A stretch of 10,940 bases of DNA from an uncultured euryarchaeote (GCA_937901365.1 CALCEF010000056.1:1-10940); one strand, 5' to 3'; shown: positions 1 to 6,585, numbered from the stretch's first letter. Translations and numbers: made by a program. Notes: generated by a model not told the origin, from the sequence alone.

Positions 1-418
1 AATATCCAATGTAGAATGTCGACCTGGAGATGGCGGAAAGTTCGCACGTTCAGGTGGTAACAATGCAATGCTGGAAACTCGAATGGGTGACAAAGTCCGC
101 GTTCGATTGCCTAGCGGTAATCTCAAAGATCTACCTGCAAAATGCCGAGCAACAATCGGCGTATTGGCAGGACATGGGCGCACAGAGAAGCCTCTGATGA
201 AGGCCGGTGCCGCTCATTATCGCGCAAAGGCGCGAGGAAAACTCTACCCAAGCGTCAGCGGTGTTGCCATGAATCCGGTCGATCACCCGCATGGTGGTGG
301 AAATCATCAGGCCGTCCACGGGCCCAACAGCGTTGCCCGAACCGCACCGCCTGGACAGAAGGTTGGACATATCGCACCAAGCCGCACTGGACGCGGTCGA
401 GGAAAGAGGAAGGAGTGA
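1..418 (+). CDS. rpl2: Large-subunit ribosomal protein uL2 (L2), C-terminal part
   Basis: This is the 3' part of the gene. The first full codon begins at base 2, and 138 residues are present of roughly 240 in archaeal L2. uL2 binds 23S rRNA near the peptidyl-transferase centre and helps the subunits join. The fragment opens with NVECRPGDGGKFARSGG, typical of L2. At bases 260-301 it has the family signature GVAMNPVDHPHGGG, whose histidines lie close to the catalytic centre. The C-terminus (RTGRGRGKRKE) is basic, as expected for an rRNA-binding tail. The stop is followed 6 bp later by uS19, and the last codons together with the TGA (AAGGAGTGA) form its ribosome-binding site. The gene is truncated only by the window edge, so its N-terminal OB-fold domain is not seen. 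Confidence 0.98.
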   Translation, partial: ISNVECRPGDGGKFARSGGNNAMLETRMGDKVRVRLPSGNLKDLPAKCRATIGVLAGHGRTEKPLMKAGAAHYRAKARGKLYPSVSGVAMNPVDHPHGGGNHQAVHGPNSVARTAPPGQKVGHIAPSRTGRGRGKRKE

Positions 419-424
419 TTCTGA

Positions 425-949
425 ATGGCACGTCGTAAGAAGAAGGTCATGCGTACTCCCAAGGCTGCTCGCCGTGCAGCGCGCAAGCGCCGCTCGGGTA
501 TCTCTGAGCGTCGCAAGAAGGAATTCACCTTCCGTGGAAAGACGGTTGCTGAATTGCTTGAACTACCCATATTCGCTCCCGATGAAGATCCAGATGCGTT
601 GTCTATTGAGGGCATCATGCCATCCCGAGTTCGACGCAGTATGAGCCGTGGGTTTGCTGAAGGGATTACAAACGGTGGCTCAAACAAAGAGGAAGAACAC
701 TTCATCAATCGTCTACGTGACAATCCTGGAAAGGCAGTAAAGACACATTGTCGTTCCCTATACATTCTACCCGAGATGGTCGGTCGCACGATTGGCGTCC
801 ATGATGGTCGCTCTTTCAAGATGGTCGAAATCTTGCCCGAAATGCTCGGGCATGCTCTCGGTGAATACGCTCCAACCCGTCGCAGTGTAACACACACTGG
901 TCCGGGTGTCGGAGCAACTCGGTCCAGTAAGCACGTGGCCCTAAAGTGA
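425..949 (+). CDS. rps19: Small-subunit ribosomal protein uS19 (S19)
   Basis: uS19 sits in the head of the 30S subunit beside uS13, near the A-site tRNA. The conserved core is clear: EFTFRG at about residue 33, THCRSLYILPEMVG at 107-120, VEILPEMLGHALGEYAPTRR at 134-153, and the signature GPGVGATRSSKHVALK at the C-terminus. The protein has 174 residues, longer than the roughly 130-150 usual in archaea as I recall. The excess is mainly a very basic N-terminus of about 31 residues (RRKKK, KAARRAARKRR). The ATG at 425 is chosen because the GGAG at 412-415 lies at a suitable distance. A second ATG at codon 9 lacks its own ribosome-binding site. The gene lies between uL2 and uL22, as in other archaea. 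Confidence 0.97.
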   Translation: MARRKKKVMRTPKAARRAARKRRSGISERRKKEFTFRGKTVAELLELPIFAPDEDPDALSIEGIMPSRVRRSMSRGFAEGITNGGSNKEEEHFINRLRDNPGKAVKTHCRSLYILPEMVGRTIGVHDGRSFKMVEILPEMLGHALGEYAPTRRSVTHTGPGVGATRSSKHVALK

Positions 950-954
950 GGTGA
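947..954 (+). promoter_or_regulatory. Stop codon of uS19 embedded in the uL22 ribosome-binding site (TGAGGTGA)
   Basis: The uS19 TGA (947-949) is the first part of TGAGGTGA, which is complementary to the UCACCUC stretch near the 3' end of archaeal 16S rRNA. This fixes the uL22 start at the ATG at 960, not at the GTG at 951 that lies inside the Shine-Dalgarno itself. Confidence 0.75.
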
Positions 955-959
955 AAAGA

Positions 960-1490
960 ATGAGTCGAGATCGTTCCAAACCCCAGCCGGGATACACGCA
1001 ATTGCTGCAAGGTGGCCGCCTCGCTGTTGCTCGCGCTGTGAACCGTGATATCCACCACAAGCACTGTTACCAAATTGCACGCGCAGTCAAGGGAATGTAT
1101 GCTGGTGACGCAGTTGAATATCTCGAGAAGGTCATCAAGCAAGAAGTAGCCATTCCATACACCCGCCGAAGTCGCGCTGGTAAGGGTGGAAACACAATGG
1201 CAGGCCATCGAAAGGGCAAGATGGGACCAGGGAGATATCCTCGAAACGCATCAATCGCCTTCATCAAACTCATCGAGAGTGCCATGGACAATGCTCGCCA
1301 ACATCACGAAGATATCGATGCGGAAGACATGGTCATCACTCACTTGGCCGCTCACCGTGGTCAAGTCAAGAAGGGAATGCGCCCCCGCGCACGCGGGCGC
1401 GCGACCCCAAACAATCACTACCAAGTCAACCTCGAGATTTTCATCGAGGATTTGAGTGCAGAAGATGAAGAAGAGGAGGATGATTACTGA
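960..1490 (+). CDS. rpl22: Large-subunit ribosomal protein uL22 (L22)
   Basis: uL22 is a 23S rRNA-binding protein whose long beta-hairpin lines the polypeptide exit tunnel. The protein has 176 residues. RYPRNASIAFIKLIESA (about 92-108) belongs to the globular core. The hairpin region is AAHRGQVKKGMRPRARGRATP at 130-150; the PRARGRATP part is the best signature of the family. The C-terminus ends in an acidic tail (EDLSAEDEEEEDDY). The reading frame is open from a GTG at 951, but that codon lies within GAGGTG, so the ATG at 960 is preferred. The stop overlaps the uS3 start by one base (TGATG), which suggests translational coupling. Confidence 0.97.
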   Translation: MSRDRSKPQPGYTQLLQGGRLAVARAVNRDIHHKHCYQIARAVKGMYAGDAVEYLEKVIKQEVAIPYTRRSRAGKGGNTMAGHRKGKMGPGRYPRNASIAFIKLIESAMDNARQHHEDIDAEDMVITHLAAHRGQVKKGMRPRARGRATPNNHYQVNLEIFIEDLSAEDEEEEDDY

Positions 1491-2320
1491 TGGCACAGAA
1501 GAGTACCATTCGCAATTTCATCGATCGAAACGTCGAGCGCCAATTGGTCCGCGAATTCTTGCTTTCAAAGACAGAGCGAGCCGGATTTGGTGGACTTGAT
1601 TTCCAGCGCACACCCGAGGGGACAAAGGTCACCCTTTCCGCAGAGCGAGTTGGTATGGTCATTGGCCGAAAGGGCAAGATCATCAATGAGTTGCAGCGCC
1701 ATCTACAGGATAATTTCAATCTCGAAAATCCACGACTTGAAGTTGCTGAGATTGACAATCCAGCTCTGAATGCTCAGGTCATGGCCAGCAAATTGGCCAG
1801 CGCACTAGAGCGTGGTTGGTATTTCCGTCGTGCAGGTCATTCTTCTTTGATGAACATCATGGAAGCTGGCGCAAAGGGATGTTTGGTCGTGCTCAGTGGT
1901 AAACTCACAGGTAGTCGTAATCGAACACAGAAATTCCAGAAGGGCAACATCAAGTATTGCGGTGACACTGCTCTACAGTTCATGGATGTCGGAAAGGCGG
2001 TTTGTGTGAAGAAACTCGGGACAATTGGTTGCACGGTTGCAATCATGCACGCCGATAGCAAACTGCCACACGAAATTCGCATCAAGGACCGACACGAAGT
2101 GGGCCTTTCTCCACTTTCAGAGGTCGCAATCATCAAGGAAGGAAGTGAAGAACTCCCTGAACCGATCGTAGAAGAAGCACCAACTGATGAAATTCTCGAA
2201 GAGGTCATCGAAGAGGAACCTGCTGCGGAAGAGGTTGTGGTTGAGGAAACTCCAGCCGAAGAAACTGCAACAGAGGAAGCGGTCGATGATTCGTCAACAG
2301 ATGAGGAGGCGACCGAATGA
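1490..2320 (+). CDS. rps3: Small-subunit ribosomal protein uS3 (S3) with acidic C-terminal tail
   Basis: uS3 lies at the mRNA entry side of the 30S head and is linked to mRNA unwinding. The protein has 276 residues. The N-terminal KH domain contains VGMVIGRKGKIINEL (54-68), with the GRKG loop at 59-62. The C-terminal S3 domain includes ARRAGHSSLM-like FRRAGHSSLMNIMEAGAKG (112-130) and LSGKLTGSRNRTQKF (135-149). Residues from about 218 to the end form a Glu-rich, low-complexity tail that is probably disordered. Archaeal uS3 often has a C-terminal extension, but this one is strikingly acidic. GGAGG at 1475-1479 precedes the ATG. The stop overlaps uL29 by 4 bp (ATGA). Confidence 0.98.
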   Translation: MAQKSTIRNFIDRNVERQLVREFLLSKTERAGFGGLDFQRTPEGTKVTLSAERVGMVIGRKGKIINELQRHLQDNFNLENPRLEVAEIDNPALNAQVMASKLASALERGWYFRRAGHSSLMNIMEAGAKGCLVVLSGKLTGSRNRTQKFQKGNIKYCGDTALQFMDVGKAVCVKKLGTIGCTVAIMHADSKLPHEIRIKDRHEVGLSPLSEVAIIKEGSEELPEPIVEEAPTDEILEEVIEEEPAAEEVVVEETPAEETATEEAVDDSSTDEEATE

Positions 2321-2517
2321 CACACCTAAAGTCTCGCGAAATCGACAATATGTCGGATGAAGCACGTCAGTCACGCCTGATTGAACTCCGCGAAGAATTA
2401 CTCCAATTGCGCGCACAGCAAGCGCTGGGTGGTTCTTCCTCCAACATGGGTGCATACAAATCGACACGCCGGTCGATTGCACGCCTATTGACAAAAATGA
2501 ATGAAAAGAAGGAGTGA
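2317..2517 (+). CDS. rpl29: Large-subunit ribosomal protein uL29 (L29)
   Basis: uL29 is a small helical hairpin protein at the exit of the peptide tunnel, part of the platform where signal recognition particle and the Sec channel dock. The protein has 66 residues, a normal length. The pattern LKSREIDNMSDEARQSRLIE, then ELRQ-like LREELLQLRAQQALGG, then YKSTRRSIARLLTKMNE matches the family's two long helices and the conserved basic face of the second helix. The ATG overlaps the uS3 stop (ATGA), and GGAGG at 2305-2309 lies 7 bases upstream. The last codon and stop (GGAGTGA) form the ribosome-binding site of the next gene. Confidence 0.95.
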   Translation: MTHLKSREIDNMSDEARQSRLIELREELLQLRAQQALGGSSSNMGAYKSTRRSIARLLTKMNEKKE

Positions 2518-2524
2518 TCACTGA

Positions 2525-2824
2525 ATGGCCGCAATTTGCAATCTGTGTGGACTCCCCGATGAACTATGTATTTGTCAAGAAATCGCAAAGGAACAACAGA
2601 AAGCAATCATCAGTACAGTTCGAAGGAGGTATGGAAAAATGGTCACGATTGTAGAAGGTATCGACGATACTGCGATCGACATTAACCAACTCGCTAAGAT
2701 TTTGAAGAGTGCCTGCGCTAGCGGAGGAACCGTCAAGGGTCGAACGATTGAACTCCAGGGGGAACACAAGAAGCGTGCCTCCCAAGTTCTGAAGAAGAAC
2801 GGATATGAAGTGGAGGTGCGCTGA
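2525..2824 (+). CDS. Archaeal translation initiation factor aIF1 (SUI1 family)
   Basis: aIF1 binds the 30S P site region and monitors start-codon selection, as eIF1 does in eukaryotes. The protein has 99 residues. The N-terminus has a likely zinc-binding knuckle, CNLCGLPDELCIC, with Cys 5, 8, 15 and 17, a feature seen in many euryarchaeal aIF1 proteins. The SUI1 core follows: RRRYGKMVTIVEGID (33-47), then a helix, the GGTVKGRTIELQGEH segment (67-81), and the C-terminal KKNGYEVEV. It sits between uL29 and Rpp29, a common archaeal arrangement that co-expresses an initiation factor with ribosomal proteins. The ATG at 2525 follows GGAG at 2511-2514 and the uL29 stop. An internal ribosome-binding sequence is noted separately. 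Confidence 0.95.
   Translation: MAAICNLCGLPDELCICQEIAKEQQKAIISTVRRRYGKMVTIVEGIDDTAIDINQLAKILKSACASGGTVKGRTIELQGEHKKRASQVLKKNGYEVEVR
2625..2641 (+). promoter_or_regulatory. Internal Shine-Dalgarno-like site within aIF1, upstream of in-frame Met39
   Basis: GGAGGT (2625-2630) lies 8 bases before an in-frame ATG (2639-2641, codon 39 of aIF1). It arises from Arg-Arg codons (AGG AGG) in the conserved RRRYGK stretch, so it may be coincidental. If used, it would make a 61-residue product without the zinc knuckle. Confidence 0.3.
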
Positions 2825-3085
2825 ATGAGTGACAGTATCCACATGCCATTCCTCTCTCGAAGTCTGACCGTCAAGGCATCTTCAGATGCCGATTTGGTCG
2901 GAATGTCGGGTATCGTGGTCGGCGAAACACGTCGTACCATCGCTCTCGATGTGAGCGGCGAGACCAAGACTCTCGCAAAGAACGTCATCGAGTTCACCCT
3001 CGATCATGAGGATGAACTCATTCAGGGCGCCATGGTGTGTCAGCGCCCCGAAGATCGAATTCACCGAAAATACCGGAGGAACTGA
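2825..3085 (+). CDS. rnp1: RNase P protein component 1 (Rpp29/Pop4 homologue)
   Basis: Rpp29 is one of the protein subunits of archaeal RNase P, which removes 5' leaders from precursor tRNAs; in archaea it pairs with Rpp21. The protein has 86 residues, about the size of compact archaeal forms. The Sm-like beta-barrel is recognisable in DLVGMSGIVVGETRRTIAL (23-41), matching the family pattern GxxGxVxxET(K/R)xT, followed by TLAKNVIEFTL. The C-terminus (RPEDRIHRKYRRN) resembles the conserved basic end RPEDR. Placement directly between aIF1 and uS17 is the usual archaeal location, which strongly supports the call. GGAGGTG at 2812-2818 precedes the ATG, which abuts the aIF1 stop. Confidence 0.93.
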   Translation: MSDSIHMPFLSRSLTVKASSDADLVGMSGIVVGETRRTIALDVSGETKTLAKNVIEFTLDHEDELIQGAMVCQRPEDRIHRKYRRN

Positions 3086-3086
3086 A

Positions 3087-3419
3087 ATGCGAGACATCGG
3101 AATAGACGTCAGTGAGCCGACAGGCGAATGGGATGGCGATGAGAATTGTCCGTTCTACGGTTCCCTAAGGCTACGTGGACAGATTATCGAAGGCACCATC
3201 TCGAAGGTTGGTATGCAGAAGTCGATTATTGTCGAGCGTGAACACATACGCTACATGCCGAAGTTCGAGCGCTACGAGAAGCGAACCCGTAGTTATGCTG
3301 CTCATCTTCCATCTTGCATTGGAGAGGTCAATGTCGGCGACAACGTTCGCATCATGGAATGTCGACCACTTTCCAAGACGATCACATTCTGTGTCATTGA
3401 AGCGGAGGCGAGTGCATGA
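3087..3419 (+). CDS. rps17: Small-subunit ribosomal protein uS17 (S17)
   Basis: uS17 is an OB-fold protein and an early 16S rRNA binder in the body of the 30S subunit. The protein has 110 residues, normal for archaea. Conserved segments are [17 protein letters not shown] (16-32), [20 protein letters not shown] (47-66), and the signature [22 protein letters not shown] (84-105). The frame is open further upstream to an ATG at 3006, but that stretch encodes no S17-like sequence and overlaps Rpp29. The ATG at 3087 is selected by GGAGG at about 3075-3079 and by homology. The stop overlaps the uL14 start by 4 bp. Confidence 0.97.
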   Translation: MRDIGIDVSEPTGEWDGDENCPFYGSLRLRGQIIEGTISKVGMQKSIIVEREHIRYMPKFERYEKRTRSYAAHLPSCIGEVNVGDNVRIMECRPLSKTITFCVIEAEASA

Positions 3420-3814
3420 GGGGAATTTCTTCCAAGGTGACCCGTGGTCTACCGACCCAGGCGCGTATCCAGTGTGTCGACAACACTGGAGCCAAGGTTG
3501 TGCAACTAATCTCTGTGCTCAACACGGGTGGTGTGGCGCGCCGATATCCTGCAGGTGGTGTAGGCGATTTGGTCCGAGTCACTGTCAAAAAGGGTACACC
3601 AGAAACCCGCCGTCAGATTTTCCACGCAGTTATTGTTAGACAAAAGCGCCCATTCCGTCGTCCCGATGGTACTTGGGTGCAGTTTGAAGACAATGCTTGT
3701 GTGATTGTCAACGAGCGCGGAGAGGTCCGCGGTTCGGATATCAAGGGACCAGTGAGCCGCGAAGCTGCGGAACGATGGCCCCGAATCGCCGCAACGGCGA
3801 AACAAATTGTGTGA
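3416..3814 (+). CDS. rpl14: Large-subunit ribosomal protein uL14 (L14)
   Basis: uL14 lies at the subunit interface of the 50S subunit, where it forms a bridge with 16S rRNA and contacts eL19 and uL3. The protein has 132 residues, a normal archaeal length. The family pattern is plain: [19 protein letters not shown] (16-34), [16 protein letters not shown] (48-63), [20 protein letters not shown] (70-89), [24 protein letters not shown] (90-113), then [17 protein letters not shown] at the C-terminus. The ATG overlaps the uS17 stop (ATGA), and GGAGG at 3404-3408 is 7 bases upstream. Nothing unusual is seen in the sequence. Confidence 0.98.
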   Translation: MRGISSKVTRGLPTQARIQCVDNTGAKVVQLISVLNTGGVARRYPAGGVGDLVRVTVKKGTPETRRQIFHAVIVRQKRPFRRPDGTWVQFEDNACVIVNERGEVRGSDIKGPVSREAAERWPRIAATAKQIV

Positions 3815-3819
3815 GGTGA
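3812..3819 (+). promoter_or_regulatory. Stop codon of uL14 embedded in the uL24 ribosome-binding site (TGAGGTGA)
   Basis: The uL14 TGA (3812-3814) opens an exact TGAGGTGA, the same arrangement as before uL22. It places the uL24 start at the ATG at 3825. In-frame TTG (3807) and GTG (3816) codons lie upstream of or inside the Shine-Dalgarno and are not preferred. Confidence 0.75.
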
Positions 3820-3824
3820 AAGGA

Positions 3825-4250
3825 ATGTCAAGCAAGTCCCCAAATAAGCAGCGAAAAGCTGCCGCAACCGCACCGTTGCACAAGCAGCGAAAACGCCTAC
3901 GCGCACGATGTCTAGATCCGAACTATGCAAATGTTCGAAACGTGACAATTCGCGTCGGTGATGAAGTGGAAATTCATCGCGGTGACTTTGGACACCCCAA
4001 TTCACAGAAGGGTGAGAAGGGTAAGAGACACGGAGAGGCTCGTGGCAAATCAGGGATTAGAGCGGCCGTAGCCAGTGTCAACACCAGTACCGGTCACATC
4101 ATGATTGAGGGAGTTACACATTCAAAGGCAGACGGTAAAGACGAGGGAATTCCAATCCATTCATCCAATGTTGTCGTCGTTAAAATCGATGACAGCGACC
4201 CAATTCGCTTGAAGAAATTACAATCAAGAAATGGAGGCGATGACGAATGA
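3825..4250 (+). CDS. rpl24: Large-subunit ribosomal protein uL24 (L24) with an expanded KOW loop
   Basis: uL24 is an assembly-initiator protein that binds the 5' end of 23S rRNA and lies near the tunnel exit. The protein has 141 residues. The archaeal N-terminus is present (KQRKAAATAPLHKQRKRLRA, 8-27), followed by NVRNVTIRVGDEVEIHRGDF (36-55), which starts the KOW motif. The family normally continues with a short KGHEGKV-type turn. Here about 16 extra Gly/Lys-rich residues follow RGDF (from 56 to about 74) before strand IRAAVASVNTSTGHIMIEGVT (78-98). KADGK and IPIHSSNVVVVKI complete the domain. The ATG at 3825 is chosen from the GAGGTG spacing. The stop overlaps eS4 by 4 bp. Confidence 0.95.
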   Translation: MSSKSPNKQRKAAATAPLHKQRKRLRARCLDPNYANVRNVTIRVGDEVEIHRGDFGHPNSQKGEKGKRHGEARGKSGIRAAVASVNTSTGHIMIEGVTHSKADGKDEGIPIHSSNVVVVKIDDSDPIRLKKLQSRNGGDDE

Positions 4251-4945
4251 GTTCAAGCCACATGAAGCGCTTGGCAATGCCACGAAGTTGGCCATTGACA
4301 CGTAAGACAGACATCTGGATTTCACGCCCCCGTCCGAGTGGGCACCCGATTGAACGATGCATGGCACTTGGCGTTGTATTGCGTGACGTTCTCGGTGTAG
4401 CACAATCTATGCGAGAGGCCAAGCGTGCTCTTGCAACCCGCAAGATCCTCGTCGATGGTCGCGTGACAACTGACATGCGCCGTGGCGTTGGAGTCATGGA
4501 CGTCCTCACAGTTGGTGATGAACACTATCGCTGTATATTGGACAGCAACGGCAAATTGCGATACGCATCAATTTCAGCAAAGGAAGCATCACACAAGTTG
4601 TGCCGAATCGACGGTAAGACGACAATCAAAGGTGGCGTTACACAACTTAACCTACACGATGGACGCAATATCTTGGTTGATGATGCAAACAAGTACAATA
4701 CGATGGATTCCCTTGTTCTCGATGTTGATTCACAGAAGATCAACAAGCACGTCAAGTTCGAATCTGGAGCCAACTGCTACCTAATCGGAGGAAATCACAT
4801 TGGCAGCACTGCCAAAATGAATGAATATGTTGTCAAGCGCTCGAGCAAGGACAACGAAGTTCTCTTCGATGACTTTGGCACAATTGTTGACCATGTTTTC
4901 GTGATTGGAGATTCAAAACTACCATTGGATGAGGTGAATGCATGA
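4247..4945 (+). CDS. rps4e: Small-subunit ribosomal protein eS4 (S4e)
   Basis: eS4 is found in archaea and eukaryotes, not in bacteria, and sits in the body of the 30S subunit. The protein has 232 residues, close to the usual length. The N-terminal signature is HMKRLAMPRSWPLTRK (5-20) with SGHPIERCMALGVVLRDVLG (31-50). An S4-type RNA-binding segment follows (REAKRALATRKILVDGRV, 56-73). The central domain includes KLCRIDGKTTIKGGVTQLNL, and a KOW-like turn is visible at GGNHIGSTAKM (181-191). GGAGG at 4233-4237 precedes the ATG. The gene overlaps uL24 and uL5 by 4 bp on each side, so its translation is probably coupled to both. Confidence 0.97.
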   Translation: MSSSHMKRLAMPRSWPLTRKTDIWISRPRPSGHPIERCMALGVVLRDVLGVAQSMREAKRALATRKILVDGRVTTDMRRGVGVMDVLTVGDEHYRCILDSNGKLRYASISAKEASHKLCRIDGKTTIKGGVTQLNLHDGRNILVDDANKYNTMDSLVLDVDSQKINKHVKFESGANCYLIGGNHIGSTAKMNEYVVKRSSKDNEVLFDDFGTIVDHVFVIGDSKLPLDEVNA

Positions 4946-5469
4946 GTGAAACAGAAAACCCAATGCAAACACCTCGGATTACCAAGGTAACCGTCAATAT
5001 CGGTGTTGGTGAAGGTGGCAACCGCCTCCTCCTCGCAGAGAAAGTACTCGGTTTGCTTTCGGGACTTGAACCCGTTCGAACCTTGTCCAAGAAGACCAAC
5101 CGTGATTTGGGTACCCGTGAAGGCGCTCCAATCGGTTGCAAGGTCACATTGCGAGAAACTGAACACATCGACAAGTTCCTCAAGGACGCCTTCTGGTGTC
5201 GTGAGAACACATTGCCCGCTTACAACTGGGATGCTTCAGGAAATCTATCCTTTGGCATTCGAGATTACACCGACTTCCCCGAGATGAAGTATGATCCAGA
5301 GATTGGAATCTTTGGAATGGATGTCAACGTCGTACTTGAGCGCCCTGGCCACCGCGTCAGTCGCCGACGCCGACGCAAGGCGAGTGTGGGTTATTCACAC
5401 CGAGTGTCGCGTGAAGAGAGTCTAGAATGGTTCCAAGGTCGATTTGACCTTACAGTAGTGGAGGAGTAA
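4942..5469 (+). CDS. rpl5: Large-subunit ribosomal protein uL5 (L5)
   Basis: uL5 is part of the 5S rRNA particle in the central protuberance and contacts the P-site tRNA. The protein has 175 residues, normal for archaea. Diagnostic segments are [15 protein letters not shown] (12-26), [21 protein letters not shown] (about 45-65), CKVTLR, and [26 protein letters not shown] basic patch, [19 protein letters not shown], precedes the C-terminus. The ATG overlaps the eS4 stop (ATGA), with GAGGTG at 4931-4936 five bases before it. Met8 is a possible alternative start, but it has no ribosome-binding site. The last codons supply the GGAGGA Shine-Dalgarno of uS14. Confidence 0.97.
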   Translation: MSETENPMQTPRITKVTVNIGVGEGGNRLLLAEKVLGLLSGLEPVRTLSKKTNRDLGTREGAPIGCKVTLRETEHIDKFLKDAFWCRENTLPAYNWDASGNLSFGIRDYTDFPEMKYDPEIGIFGMDVNVVLERPGHRVSRRRRRKASVGYSHRVSREESLEWFQGRFDLTVVEE

Positions 5470-5471
5470 AC

Positions 5472-5624
5472 ATGGCAAGAGATCATGGAGAGAAAATCGG
5501 ACGAACAGTCGGTTGCCGCCGTTGCGGTCGCAAGCGTGGTATGATTCGTCGGCATGGACTCAGATTGTGTCGCCAGTGTTTCCGGGACGTAGCCCCCCAG
5601 ATTGGCTTCAAGAAATTTAGTTGA
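5472..5624 (+). CDS. rps14: Small-subunit ribosomal protein uS14, zinc-binding type
   Basis: This is a short gene of 50 codons plus stop, encoding an rRNA-binding protein of the 30S head. The sequence starts [19 protein letters not shown] and carries two CxxC pairs, Cys 15/18 and Cys 33/36, which form the zinc ribbon of the C+ type of S14. The central [20 protein letters not shown] and the terminal GFKKFS match archaeal S14 closely. GGAGGA at 5460-5465 lies 6 bases before the ATG, and the gap to uL5 is only 2 bp. Position between uL5 and uS8 is the conserved spc-operon order. Despite its size I consider this secure. Confidence 0.97.
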   Translation: MARDHGEKIGRTVGCRRCGRKRGMIRRHGLRLCRQCFRDVAPQIGFKKFS

Positions 5625-5629
5625 GGTGG
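5622..5629 (+). promoter_or_regulatory. Stop codon of uS14 embedded in the uS8 ribosome-binding site (TGAGGTGG)
   Basis: The TGA of uS14 (5622-5624) runs directly into GAGGTGG, a one-base variant of the TGAGGTGA seen before uL22, uL24, uL6 and uL15. The uS8 ATG follows at 5637. Confidence 0.65.
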
Positions 5630-5636
5630 TGAAGAG

Positions 5637-6026
5637 ATGCAATTTGATCCCCTAAGTGACGCCTTTGTGCGAATGTACAATGCAGAGCAAGCTGGACATT
5701 ACGAAGTCTCACTTGCCCCAGCGAGCAAACTACTCGACAACATGCTCAAGATTATGCAAATGTCCGGATATGTTGGTGAATACGAGCGTGTTACAAACGG
5801 TCGTGGTGACGCTTTCCGGGTCGAACTCATTGGAGCGATTAACCGCTGTGGCGTGATTAAGCCCCGACACAGTGTCAAGCGCGCTGAATTCGACAAGTGG
5901 GAATCTCGATATCTTCCAGCACGTGACTTCGGTCTACTGATCATGACCACCAATGATGGTGTCATGCATCACTATGATGCGAAGGACAAGAAAATCGGTG
6001 GCCGATTATTGGCCTACGTCTATTGA
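5637..6026 (+). CDS. rps8: Small-subunit ribosomal protein uS8 (S8)
   Basis: uS8 binds the central domain of 16S rRNA and is needed for platform assembly. In many prokaryotes it also represses its own operon through an mRNA structure; I did not identify such a site here. The protein has 129 residues, the usual archaeal length. Conserved features include the N-terminal DPLSDAFVRMYNAEQAGH (4-21), ASKLLDNMLKIMQMSGYVGEYE in the first domain, and INRCGVIKPRHSVKRAEFDKWE then RYLPARDFGLLIMTTNDGVM in the second. It follows uS14 after 12 bp with the GAGGTG ribosome-binding site and is followed by uL6 after 9 bp. Confidence 0.97.
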   Translation: MQFDPLSDAFVRMYNAEQAGHYEVSLAPASKLLDNMLKIMQMSGYVGEYERVTNGRGDAFRVELIGAINRCGVIKPRHSVKRAEFDKWESRYLPARDFGLLIMTTNDGVMHHYDAKDKKIGGRLLAYVY

Positions 6027-6031
6027 GGTGA
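6024..6031 (+). promoter_or_regulatory. Stop codon of uS8 embedded in the uL6 ribosome-binding site (TGAGGTGA)
   Basis: The uS8 TGA (6024-6026) is the start of TGAGGTGAT, the longest match in the window to the expected 16S anti-Shine-Dalgarno (AUCACCUC). The uL6 ATG follows at 6036. Confidence 0.75.
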
Positions 6032-6035
6032 TAAA

Positions 6036-6584
6036 ATGGTGAAGTTAGATCATATCAAACACGTCATCGAACTTTCCGAAGGTGTAACCTGTTCGATTTC
6101 AGACGGCATGGTCACACTGTCCAAGGACGGTAAATCCATCTCGCGTGAATTTATCCACTCACGTGTCAGTGTAATGATGAACGATGGCAATCCAGAAGTG
6201 TTCTGCGATCTTCCTCGACGCAAGGAAAAGGCACTTGCAGGAACATGGGGTGCACATCTACGTAACATGAACAAGGGACTTGCTGAGGGCTTTGAGTATC
6301 GCTTGAAGGCCGTTTATTCTCACTTCCCTATGACTCTCAAGGTGGATGGTTCCACACTCACAATCACCAATCTCTTTGGAGAGCGTGTCCCAAGGCAAGC
6401 AAATCTGCCTTGGACGCCTGCTGAAGTCACAGTCAAGGTCGAAAACAAGACCGAAGTTGTGGTCTCCGGTGTTGACAAAGAGAAGGTCGGACAGACCAGT
6501 GCGAACATCGAGCGTGCATGCCGCATCCGCGGCCGTGACCGTCGAGTGTTCCAGGACGGCGTTTACATCGTCGAGAAGGCATGA
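6036..6584 (+). CDS. rpl6: Large-subunit ribosomal protein uL6 (L6)
   Basis: uL6 binds near the sarcin-ricin loop and the GTPase-associated region of the 50S subunit. The protein has 182 residues in two repeated alpha/beta domains. The first contains VTCSISDGMVTLSKDGKSISREF (17-39) and TWGAHLRNMNKGLAEGFEYRLKAV (70-93), the latter typical of archaeal/eukaryotic L6. The second contains LTITNLFGERVPRQA (108-122) and the C-terminal VVVSGVDKEKVGQTSANIER (141-160) followed by RGRDRRVFQDGVYIVEKA. The start is clear from the GAGGTG and from homology. The stop is 13 bp before eL32 and directly adjoins its Shine-Dalgarno. Confidence 0.97.
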   Translation: MVKLDHIKHVIELSEGVTCSISDGMVTLSKDGKSISREFIHSRVSVMMNDGNPEVFCDLPRRKEKALAGTWGAHLRNMNKGLAEGFEYRLKAVYSHFPMTLKVDGSTLTITNLFGERVPRQANLPWTPAEVTVKVENKTEVVVSGVDKEKVGQTSANIERACRIRGRDRRVFQDGVYIVEKA

Positions 6585-6585
6585 A

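Noticed and set aside
307..1080. Long minus-strand open frame of 257 codons
   Set aside because: It lies opposite uL2, uS19 and uL22, which are certain. Its protein is Arg/Ser-rich with no recognisable domain, as expected for the reverse of basic ribosomal genes.
3006..3086. Upstream in-frame extension of uS17
   Set aside because: It overlaps Rpp29 and lacks S17 similarity; GGAGG just before 3087 gives the start.
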